Below, in pieces: positions 35,849 to 43,546 of a DNA stretch of 64,000 nucleotides; the first letter of the stretch is position 1; the number at the start of each line of letters is the position of its first letter. Under the pieces are notes generated by a model. That model searched no databases. It was not told where the DNA came from and was given only the letters and a program-made list of their open reading frames with translations. The DNA lies in contig JAEZET010000003.1 in NCBI GenBank assembly GCA_023433065.1, positions 124,001 through 188,000 of the forward strand, given 5' to 3'. The DNA is from Cyanobacteria bacterium OH_CBrB_359. GTDB taxonomy: Bacteria > Cyanobacteriota > Vampirovibrionia > Gastranaerophilales > Gastranaerophilaceae. A program made the translations under genes and the position numbers.

Positions 35849-37621
35849 ATGAACAACATCAATGTGAAACTTGACGAAGCCAATGCTTTGATATCTGAAA
35901 AAAAATTTGAGAAGGCTAAAATCCTTCTTGAAGAAGTTGTTTCCGAAGATTCTGAAAATATTGAGGCATACAAATCTTTAGGACTATGTAATATAAATTT
36001 GAATAAATTTGCAGAAGCTTACGTTAACTTTAATGCAGCAATAGAAAGAGTTCCTGATGATGCTTTAGCCTGGTTTTATCTTGGGGTAATATTTGAAACA
36101 AAAAATAACTTAAAAGAAGCAGAATCCGCGTTTTTAAAAGTTATAGCGTTAAGAGAAGATTATGTTGATGCTTATAAGAATCTTTTCATAGTTTATTTGA
36201 AGCAGAATGAGCACAAAAAAATATTTGAATATCAATCTAAAATTACCGAAATAGCCCCTGATGATTATCAGATCTATTATACAATTGCGATTGCTCATAT
36301 AGGCTTGGCTGACTATGAAAATGCTATGGTAAATCTGGAAAAAGCAATAGAGTTGAATCCGAATCATTGTGCTTTGTATAATAATTTGGGCAGTTGTTTT
36401 GTTGCTTTAAAGCAGATTGATGAGGCTATTCCCGTGTTTACTAAAGCGATAGAGTGTGATGACAAAGATCCATCAAGCTATCATAATTTGGGCGTTGTTT
36501 ATCAGATTCAGATGAATCATCAGTTGGCTTATGAAAATTTTAAAAAAGCTTATGAAATTGATTCAAGCGCAATAAACTTAAATGCTATCGCTCTTGCAGC
36601 ATTTAATGCTCATCAATGGAAAGATGCCATACTCTATTATAATATTTTAATATGTACAAACCCTGAAAAGCAGAATTATCAATATAATTTGGCTTGTGCA
36701 TATCAGGCAATAAAGGAATTTCAAAAAGCAATCAATATTCTTAAAAATCTTGTTATGTTGAATCCAAATTCTTTCCCTATTTTAGAACGTCTCGCTAATG
36801 CTTATATTGAATCAGGTAATGTCAACGAAGCAAAAAAAATATATGAGACGATAATTCTAAAAGGACACGTCTCGCCTCAGATATATTATCAATATGCGGT
36901 AATATGCGCTCAAACAAATGATTTAGACAAGGCAGAAACAATTTTAAATAAAGTGATACAATTAGACCCTAAAAATGCCATTGCACATAAAGATTTGGGC
37001 GTAATCTATCTGGCAAGGAGATTATTTGATTATTCAAAAGATGAGCTTGAGTTTGCTTATGGACTTGAACCTGAAAATCCTTATGTAATCTTTGAACTGG
37101 CTAATTATTGGTATGTCTTGTCTGATTATGCAAAGGCACAGGAATACTACGATAAACTTTTGGCAACAAATAAACTTACTGATGCTATGGTTCTAAATAT
37201 AGGTATGAATTATGTTGCACTCAATAAACTTGATGAGGCTCAAGAGCTATTCCAGCAGGCACTAAAGCTTGGTCTTAGGACTTATGATATTCTCTTTGCG
37301 TTAGGTAAAGTATATTTTATGAAAAAACAATATGAAACAGCAAGGCAATTTATTGAGGATGCTTATTTTATAAAACAGGATATAGAAATTTCAAATCTTT
37401 TAGCATTGATATATTTTGAATTGAATGAATTTGCACAGTCTTTAAGCCTGTTTTTATTGATTGATAAAGCTTCACCTAATAACATAAACAATATGATAAA
37501 TATTGCAAAATGCAAAATTGAATTAAATGAAATTGATTCTGCAAAAGAAATTTTAAATAAAGCCCTTGATATTTTACCTGAATCTAAAGAGGCAAAATTC
37601 TTGCTTAAAAGAATAAAATAA
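35849..37621 (+). CDS. Cytoplasmic TPR-repeat protein
   Basis: A 590-aa protein built almost entirely from about 16 tetratricopeptide repeats, for example AEAYVNFNAAIERVPDDALAWFYLG and the consensus-like YENAMVNLEKAIELNPNHCALYNNLGSCF near residues 155-180. There is no signal peptide or catalytic domain, so it is a cytoplasmic protein-interaction scaffold. The leader is short: TTGTTT at 35801-35806 and TAATAA at 35824-35829 give a start site only about 13 bases before the ATG, and no Shine-Dalgarno is visible, so translation may be near leaderless. The nearby carbamoyltransferase module has its own promoter, so a functional link is not implied. Confidence 0.85.
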   Translation: MNNINVKLDEANALISEKKFEKAKILLEEVVSEDSENIEAYKSLGLCNINLNKFAEAYVNFNAAIERVPDDALAWFYLGVIFETKNNLKEAESAFLKVIALREDYVDAYKNLFIVYLKQNEHKKIFEYQSKITEIAPDDYQIYYTIAIAHIGLADYENAMVNLEKAIELNPNHCALYNNLGSCFVALKQIDEAIPVFTKAIECDDKDPSSYHNLGVVYQIQMNHQLAYENFKKAYEIDSSAINLNAIALAAFNAHQWKDAILYYNILICTNPEKQNYQYNLACAYQAIKEFQKAINILKNLVMLNPNSFPILERLANAYIESGNVNEAKKIYETIILKGHVSPQIYYQYAVICAQTNDLDKAETILNKVIQLDPKNAIAHKDLGVIYLARRLFDYSKDELEFAYGLEPENPYVIFELANYWYVLSDYAKAQEYYDKLLATNKLTDAMVLNIGMNYVALNKLDEAQELFQQALKLGLRTYDILFALGKVYFMKKQYETARQFIEDAYFIKQDIEISNLLALIYFELNEFAQSLSLFLLIDKASPNNINNMINIAKCKIELNEIDSAKEILNKALDILPESKEAKFLLKRIK

Positions 37622-37667
37622 TTTTCTCAGATAAGATATTTTCCAATATTTAAGCAGGGTTAAAAAT

Positions 37668-37696
37668 TTGTTTAAAATATTAAGGTTTGATATAAT
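37668..37696 (+). promoter_or_regulatory. Extended -10 promoter of the carbamoyltransferase operon
   Basis: TTGTTT at 37668-37673, 17 bases, TATAAT at 37691-37696 with TGA immediately before it. It lies 33 bases before the start of the 51-aa gene. A longer reading frame that begins at the -35 TTG is thereby rejected. Confidence 0.65.
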
Positions 37697-37728
37697 GGGA
37701 GTATGGAGAAAGGTTAGGAATATTGGAA

Positions 37729-37884
37729 ATGAAAAGAGAGAATATAATTTTAAGCTTTTTAAACTTTATTTGGAAAAGAAAAGTTTATTGGATTGTTCCT
37801 GTTATCATTTTTTTGATATTGCTGATTTTTATCATAGCTATTGGCACTTCGCCTGTATCACCTTTTATATACACAATTATATAA
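37729..37884 (+). CDS. DUF5989/SxtK-like small membrane protein
   Basis: A 51-aa gene, ATG at 37729 with AGGA 9 bases upstream and stop TAA at 37882-37884. The protein has a positively charged N-terminus (MKRENIILSFLNFIWKRK), one transmembrane helix (about residues 19-38, VYWIVPVIIFLILLIFIIAI), then GTSPVSPFIYTII. The W-x-P helix followed by G-x-x-x-S/A-P-F-I-Y-x-I/L is the pattern of the DUF5989 family, which in many bacteria precedes an SxtJ-like protein and a NodU-type carbamoyltransferase, as here. It is the first gene of that operon, 9 bp before the SxtJ-like gene. Role unknown, possibly a membrane anchor for the enzyme. Confidence 0.8.
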   Translation: MKRENIILSFLNFIWKRKVYWIVPVIIFLILLIFIIAIGTSPVSPFIYTII

Positions 37885-37893
37885 GGAATTTTA

Positions 37894-38292
37894 ATGGTGT
37901 TAATTAACGAAAATCAGGATAATAATGAAATAAAAAGATTTCTCTTTATGCTGTTTGTTTTACCTGTTATTCCCACTTTTTTTCTTGTTAAGTATTCGCA
38001 TTTTAAATTTGCAATAATACTTCTTGTAAGTTTTTGGGGTTGTTTTTTAATTTCGGTTATAAGTAGAAGAGTTTTGAATTTTTTGTATAAATCAGTGATT
38101 TCAATCTTGAGATTTTTAGGGGATAAGGCTGCTAAAATTGCATTATTTTTGGTTTACATTTTATCGGTTGTACCGGTCGGTTTATTAATGAAAATTACGA
38201 AGAGAGACAGATTAAATCTTAAGAAGAATAAGCAGGAGTCTTATTGGGAAGATTACAACAATAATGATTCCGATTACAGCTATCAATTTTGA
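37894..38292 (+). CDS. SxtJ-family membrane protein
   Basis: A 132-aa protein with three or four hydrophobic segments (about residues 17-32, 38-55, 68-80 and 83-100) and a charged tail. The tail MKITKRDRLNLKKNKQESYW is the conserved end of the SxtJ family named after the saxitoxin cluster gene. SxtJ-like proteins are found with a carbamoyltransferase and a small DUF5989/SxtK-like protein, but their biochemical role is not known to me. Here it is sandwiched between them, with 9 bp before and a few bases after. The start is ATG with AAGGA about 7 bases upstream. Confidence 0.85.
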   Translation: MVLINENQDNNEIKRFLFMLFVLPVIPTFFLVKYSHFKFAIILLVSFWGCFLISVISRRVLNFLYKSVISILRFLGDKAAKIALFLVYILSVVPVGLLMKITKRDRLNLKKNKQESYWEDYNNNDSDYSYQF

Positions 38293-38304
38293 AGGGTGAA
38301 CGTA

Positions 38305-40137
38305 TTGGGTTATATTTTAGGAATAAGTGCATATTATCACGATAGTGCTGCAGTATTGGTTAAAGACGGAAATATTATTGCCGCCGCTCAGGAAGAAAGA
38401 TTCACAAGAATTAAACATGATTGCGGCTACCCTGAAAATGCAGTAAAATATTGCCTTAACCTTGTAAAAATATCACCAGAACAAATAAATGCTGTTATTT
38501 ATTACGAAAAACCGTTTTTAAAATTTGAAAGAATATTAGAGACAAATCTTGCATACGTCCCATACAGCCTAAAATCTTTTGTAGATGCAATGCCTGTCTG
38601 GTTGAATAAAAAACTCTTTATCCCCAGAGAAATTGACAAACATTTCAATAACAGATTAAAATGTCCTATCTACTTCGCCAATCATCATGAGTCTCATGCC
38701 GCAAGTGCATTTTTCCCTTCTCCCTTTGAAGAAGCTGCTGTTATTTGTCTTGATGGAGTTGGGGAATGGACAACTACAAGCTGGGGGATAGGAAAAGGCA
38801 ATAAAGTTGAGCTGAAACAAACAATAGAATTCCCTCATTCTTTGGGTCTTTTGTACAGTGCATTTACATGGTTTTTGGGTTTCAAGGTCAATTCAGGCGA
38901 ATACAAAGTTATGGGGCTTGCTCCTTATGGTGAAGGAAAATACACAGACCTTATTTTAAATACCCTTATAGATATAAAAGATGACGGCTCTTTTTGGCTG
39001 GATCAGTCTTATTTTGATTATTGTAACGGCAAGTATATGACGAACGACAAATTCCATAAGCTTTTCGGTAAAGAACCAAGAAAACCTGAATCACCATTAA
39101 CTCAAGAAGATATGGATATTGCCAAAAGTATTCAAGAAGTTACTGAAATCGTGATTCAGAAGATTGCTGCTTATGTTTATGAAAAAACAAAACTTAAAAA
39201 TCTCTGTCTTGCCGGAGGATGCGCTTTAAATTGCGTTTCAAACGGTAAAATTTTAGAAAATGGTCCATTTGAAAATATATGGGTTCAGCCAGCATCAGGT
39301 GATGCCGGGGGAGCTTTAGGCGCTGCTTTAGTTTGTGACTATCATATATTTAATACCGAAAGGAAAATCATACATCCTGACTCTCAGGCAGGAAGTCTTC
39401 TAGGGGAAAATTTTTCTAATGAGGAAATACTAAACACACTTAAAAACTATAATGCAACTTTTGAAATTGTATGCAAAGAGGAAGAGTTAACCCGAAAAAT
39501 TGCTTCTTATATTGCCGAAGGTAAAAGCATAGGACATTTTTCAGGCAGGATGGAATTTGGTCCAAGAGCTCTTGGGAATAGAAGTATATTAGCAGACTCC
39601 AGAAATCCGGAAATGCAGAAAAAACTTAATATAGCAATAAAAAAAAGAGAATCATTCAGGCCATTTGCACCAAGTTGTCTTGAAGAACACGTATCTGAAT
39701 TTTTTGATATAAAGGAAGGAAAAAATAGTCCTTATATGCTTATTACTGCTCCTATTACTGAAAGTATAAAAACTCAAATAACACAGGAAGAAGAGCATTT
39801 AAAAGGATTAGAAAAGCTAAAGGTTAATCGTTCGATTTTACCAGCAATAACTCATGTTGATTATTCCGCAAGAATTCAGACTGTTTCAAAAGATGTTAAT
39901 CCAAGATATTGGAATATTATTAATGAGTTTTATAAATTAACTAAGTGCCCGGTTATTGTTAATACATCGTTTAACGTTAGAGGGGAGCCGCTTGTAAATA
40001 CTCCTGAGGATGCATATAGATGCTTTATGTTCACTGATTTGGATGTTTTGGTATTAGAAAACTTCATAGTGTTGAAGGAAAAACAGGCTGAACTTGAGGG
40101 TGCTAAAGAATATCAGGAGAGCTTTGCACTTGACTAA
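38305..40137 (+). CDS. Carbamoyltransferase (NodU/TobZ/CmcH family)
   Basis: A 610-aa enzyme that makes carbamoyl adenylate from carbamoyl phosphate and ATP and transfers the carbamoyl to a hydroxyl acceptor. The N-terminal TobZ/NodU domain begins ILGISAYYHDSAAVLVKDGNIIAAAQEERFTRIKHD, contains NHHESHAASAFFPSPFEEAAV with the metal histidines, CLAGGCALNCVSNGKI, and the YrdC-like C-terminal domain with FGPRALGNRSILAD and PVIVNTSFNVRGEPLV. A TTG start at 38305 is preferred since GAAGGG lies 8 bases before; a GTG at 38296 would add three residues. The acceptor is not known; such genes decorate Nod factors, antibiotics, saxitoxin or surface glycans. Confidence 0.92.
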   Translation: MGYILGISAYYHDSAAVLVKDGNIIAAAQEERFTRIKHDCGYPENAVKYCLNLVKISPEQINAVIYYEKPFLKFERILETNLAYVPYSLKSFVDAMPVWLNKKLFIPREIDKHFNNRLKCPIYFANHHESHAASAFFPSPFEEAAVICLDGVGEWTTTSWGIGKGNKVELKQTIEFPHSLGLLYSAFTWFLGFKVNSGEYKVMGLAPYGEGKYTDLILNTLIDIKDDGSFWLDQSYFDYCNGKYMTNDKFHKLFGKEPRKPESPLTQEDMDIAKSIQEVTEIVIQKIAAYVYEKTKLKNLCLAGGCALNCVSNGKILENGPFENIWVQPASGDAGGALGAALVCDYHIFNTERKIIHPDSQAGSLLGENFSNEEILNTLKNYNATFEIVCKEEELTRKIASYIAEGKSIGHFSGRMEFGPRALGNRSILADSRNPEMQKKLNIAIKKRESFRPFAPSCLEEHVSEFFDIKEGKNSPYMLITAPITESIKTQITQEEEHLKGLEKLKVNRSILPAITHVDYSARIQTVSKDVNPRYWNIINEFYKLTKCPVIVNTSFNVRGEPLVNTPEDAYRCFMFTDLDVLVLENFIVLKEKQAELEGAKEYQESFALD

Positions 40138-40151
40138 GTTTTGAAATAAAC

Positions 40152-40180
40152 TTGCTAAGCTTTTTATTTTAAAATACAAT
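40152..40180 (+). promoter_or_regulatory. Sigma70-like promoter of polA
   Basis: TTGCTA at 40152-40157, 17 bases, TACAAT at 40175-40180, 26 bases before the polA ATG. It indicates that polA is transcribed separately from the carbamoyltransferase operon. Confidence 0.5.
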
Positions 40181-40205
40181 TAAGTAAAGATTTGGGATTA
40201 GTTGA

Positions 40206-43088
40206 ATGAGCTCTAAAACCTTAATTTTAATAGATGGGCACGCACTTGCATACAGGTATTTTTTCGCGCTTGAAAGAACCGGCATGAAGACAACCGAGAA
40301 TCAGCCGACTTGGGCGGTTTTTGGTTTTTTTAAAGCAATGTTTGATTTATTAAAGAACAAAAATATTTCTCCTGAAGCAATTGCCGTTGCATTTGATGTC
40401 GGAAGACAGACTTATCGTGTTGATATGTATCCGGAATACAAAGCCAACAGAGAGTCTATGCCTGATACTATGAGAAGCCAGCTTGCTTTGATAGTTGAAG
40501 GTCTAAAAGCCTTTAATATTCCGATTTATACAAAAGAAGGCTTTGAAGCTGATGATGTGATAGGAACAATTGCCACCGAAGCTAAAAAATTGAGACATAA
40601 AACTCTGATTTTAACAGGTGACAAAGACTCTTTTCAACTTGTTGACAGGGATGGTTTTATAAAGGTTCTAATTCCTTCAAAAGGTGAGCTTGTTGAGTAT
40701 GATTGGTATAAAGTTCAGGAAAGAATGGGCGTGTATCCTTATCAGGTTATTGATTTTAAAGGCTTGAGCGGCGATACTTCGGATAATATCCCCGGGATTA
40801 AAGGCATAGGAGATAAAACTGCAGCAAAGCTTTTGAATAGATTTGATACTGTTGAAGAAGTTTATAAACACATTGATGAGTTGACTGAAAAAGCACTTAA
40901 GCAAAAGTTGATTGATGGTGAGCAAATTGCGCTTTTGAGCAAAGAACTTGCTACAATTCAAAGAGATGTACAAATTGACTTTGATTTTGAACATACCAGA
41001 CTTGAGCCCCCTTGTGTTGATTGTGTTGTTGAATTCTTTAAGAAAAATCAGTTTTACAGCTTTTTAAAAAATATTGAAAATATCTTAGCACCATTTAATA
41101 CCGAAGCCCCAAAAACTGAACAACCTTTGCAAATTGAACAGTTTAGTGAATCCATTATAAAAAAACGAGAAGGGCAGCTTCAATTAGGCTTTAATTTTAC
41201 GCAGCAAATAAATCAAACATCGTCGAAGGAATATCATGTCACAAAAGAGATTATTGATACTGAAGACAAATTTAATAAATTCTATAATGAGTTAAAATCT
41301 CAGACAATTTTTTCTATAGATACAGAAACTACAAGTTTAGATCCTCTTGAGGCAGATTTGGTTGGAATTTCAATAGCTTTTAATGAACAAATTTTAGTGA
41401 AAAATGGCAGAATTAAGTTCGATGATTCAAAAGAAAATATTACAAAGTCATTTTATATTCCTATCTTTCATCAAGTCGGAGAACAATTAGAGCTTGATTT
41501 TGTGGTTGAAAGATTAAGTGATTTGTTTAATGATGCTTCAATTTCTAAGACTTTGCAGAATGCAAAATTTGATATGAATGTCCTTAGAAAAAACAACATG
41601 CCGCTTAACGGGATTATTTTTGATACAATGCTTGCAAGCTATATCAAGGATTCTTCGAGAAAACACGGTCTTAAAGTTCAGGCTAGTGAGCATTTGGACT
41701 ATATGATGACTGAGTTTTCTGAGCTGTTTGGAGGCGGTAAAAATTTATATTCTATGGAAACAGTTGCTATTGATAAAGCTGCTGATTATGCTTGTGATGA
41801 TGCATTTGCGACACTTGAGCTTACAAGATACTGGCAAAACACTCTTGATGAAAAAGAACTTGAACTTCTTTATAATATTGAAGTTCCGGCAACTATAGTT
41901 CTGGCTGAAATGGAGTGGAACGGCGTTAGTATTGATAAAGACTATTTAAAAGAATTATCAATCGAAGTCCAGAGAAAACTTGTTGCAATTGAAGAGAAAA
42001 TTTTTGAGCAAGCAGGTCTAAGGTTTAATATTAATTCACCAAAGCAGGTTGCTGATATTTTATTCGATAAGCTTCAAATTAAAACAAAAGGTAAAAATAA
42101 AACTAAGACAGGTTTTTCTACTAATGCGAAAATACTAGAAGATCTTGCCCAAGAATATCCGATTGCAAAGGATATATTGGAACAAAGACATTTAACCAAA
42201 CTTAAAACTACATATATTGATACCTTGCCGACTTTAATAAGTCCTGTTGACGGACGTATCCATACAAGTTTTAATCAGACAATAACAACTACAGGCAGGC
42301 TTTCCAGCTCAAATCCAAACCTGCAAAATATTCCGATTAAAACAGAACTCGGTAACAGAATCAGAGGTGCTTTTGTCCCTAAAAACAAAGCCGATGCCGT
42401 AATTCTTTCTGCTGACTATTCACAAATTGAATTGAGGCTTTTAGCTCATTGTTCACGTGATGATAATTTAATTGAAGCATTTTGCTCTGATGAAGATGTC
42501 CATACAATAACCGCTTCAAAAGTGTTTGAAGTACCGACTGAAGCTGTCACAAAAGATATGAGATATAAAGCAAAAACAGTTAACTTCGGGATTGTATATG
42601 GGCAATCACGCTTTGGACTAGCCGCAAGTCTGGGAATTTCACCACTCGAGGCCCAGATATTTATTGATAAATATTTTGCAACCTATCCGAAAGTTAAAGA
42701 ATATATGAAAGATACCATTAATTTTGCATATCAACATGGTTATGTTGAAACAATGTATGGCAGAAAAAGATATTTGGGCGCTGATTTACTTAGTACTAAT
42801 GCTAAAATTCAAGAATCTGCACAGCGGGCAGCTATAAATGCCCCCATTCAGGGTAGTGCGGCAGATTTGATGAAGTATGCTATGGTTGAATTGCAAAAAA
42901 AAATTAATGAAAACAAATTAAAATCTCTTATAATACTGCAGGTGCATGATGAACTTGTCATAGAAACATATCAAAATGAAATTGGTAAAGTAAAAGAGAT
43001 TACTGTTTCTGCGATGGAACTCAATCAGCCCCTCCTTGTCCCACTAAAAATTGATGTTGCTGTCGGGAGCAGTTGGATGGAAAATTAA
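40206..43088 (+). CDS. polA: DNA polymerase I
   Basis: A full-length 960-aa enzyme with three domains. The 5' nuclease domain covers residues about 1-290 (LILIDGHALAYRYFFALE, ILTGDKDSFQLVD, DNIPGIKGIGDKTA). The 3'-5' proofreading domain (about 345-540) keeps its motifs: DTETTSLDP near 372, NAKFDMNVL, and YACDDAFATL, so it should be active. The polymerase domain carries the catalytic ADYSQIELRLLAH, the finger helix MRYKAKTVNFGIVYGQS, and LQVHDELVIE. It acts in Okazaki-fragment processing and repair. The stop overlaps the start of the next small gene (TAATG). Confidence 0.97.
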   Translation: MSSKTLILIDGHALAYRYFFALERTGMKTTENQPTWAVFGFFKAMFDLLKNKNISPEAIAVAFDVGRQTYRVDMYPEYKANRESMPDTMRSQLALIVEGLKAFNIPIYTKEGFEADDVIGTIATEAKKLRHKTLILTGDKDSFQLVDRDGFIKVLIPSKGELVEYDWYKVQERMGVYPYQVIDFKGLSGDTSDNIPGIKGIGDKTAAKLLNRFDTVEEVYKHIDELTEKALKQKLIDGEQIALLSKELATIQRDVQIDFDFEHTRLEPPCVDCVVEFFKKNQFYSFLKNIENILAPFNTEAPKTEQPLQIEQFSESIIKKREGQLQLGFNFTQQINQTSSKEYHVTKEIIDTEDKFNKFYNELKSQTIFSIDTETTSLDPLEADLVGISIAFNEQILVKNGRIKFDDSKENITKSFYIPIFHQVGEQLELDFVVERLSDLFNDASISKTLQNAKFDMNVLRKNNMPLNGIIFDTMLASYIKDSSRKHGLKVQASEHLDYMMTEFSELFGGGKNLYSMETVAIDKAADYACDDAFATLELTRYWQNTLDEKELELLYNIEVPATIVLAEMEWNGVSIDKDYLKELSIEVQRKLVAIEEKIFEQAGLRFNINSPKQVADILFDKLQIKTKGKNKTKTGFSTNAKILEDLAQEYPIAKDILEQRHLTKLKTTYIDTLPTLISPVDGRIHTSFNQTITTTGRLSSSNPNLQNIPIKTELGNRIRGAFVPKNKADAVILSADYSQIELRLLAHCSRDDNLIEAFCSDEDVHTITASKVFEVPTEAVTKDMRYKAKTVNFGIVYGQSRFGLAASLGISPLEAQIFIDKYFATYPKVKEYMKDTINFAYQHGYVETMYGRKRYLGADLLSTNAKIQESAQRAAINAPIQGSAADLMKYAMVELQKKINENKLKSLIILQVHDELVIETYQNEIGKVKEITVSAMELNQPLLVPLKIDVAVGSSWMEN

Positions 43089-43546
43089 TGAATAAATTTT
43101 TCACCGTCTGTGTGATTTTAGTAATTCTATTTTTAAATTTAAATATTTTGGCTGAGTGCGCAAGCGCACCGCCAAGTAATGCAATTATTAAGGCATACAC
43201 TCCTCAGAGCTATAGTTCTATTCCTGTTGCAGCGCCTGCTAAAGTTAATATTTCCGATTGCTCAAAGTATTATTCAATTCCTAACGAACAGCTTTTTTAC
43301 CTCTCTCTTTCCGCAATAAATAATGCAAACTATCAAATACTTGAAATACAGTCGAGCGGGTCTAAAATACTTTTTAAAGTCTATGCTAAAGAGTTTTTGC
43401 TATTGGTTTCACGTCAAGATTCGAAAAGCTCTTTTGTAAGGATTACGCCTGCTGATAGTAACTATAATTTTTCAGATATAGTAGTCAAAAATATTTATTC
43501 TTTTTTAGACAGAAGCGCTTCTAATGGTATAAAAAAAGTTATTTAA
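43088..43546 (+). CDS. Small exported protein of unknown function
   Basis: A 152-aa protein with a signal peptide (FFTVCVILVILFLNLNILAECA, likely cleaved around residue 25). The mature part has a proline/serine stretch and a small alpha/beta fold whose two strand-like segments YQILEIQSSGSKILFKVYAKEFLLLVSRQD and SFVRITPADSNYNF form a hairpin, ending with a helix. The ATG shares bases with the polA stop, hence coupled translation. Its 3' end overlaps the stop of the convergent 797-aa gene by 4 bp. No family recognised. The pattern (signal, linker, roughly 80-residue fold) suggests a periplasmic or surface protein. Confidence 0.6.
   Translation: MNKFFTVCVILVILFLNLNILAECASAPPSNAIIKAYTPQSYSSIPVAAPAKVNISDCSKYYSIPNEQLFYLSLSAINNANYQILEIQSSGSKILFKVYAKEFLLLVSRQDSKSSFVRITPADSNYNFSDIVVKNIYSFLDRSASNGIKKVI

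Noticed and set aside
37668..37907. A 79-codon plus-strand frame before the SxtJ-like gene
   Set aside because: Its TTG is the -35 box of a strong promoter, it has no protein-like pattern, and a better supported 51-codon gene (37729-37884) lies there in another frame.
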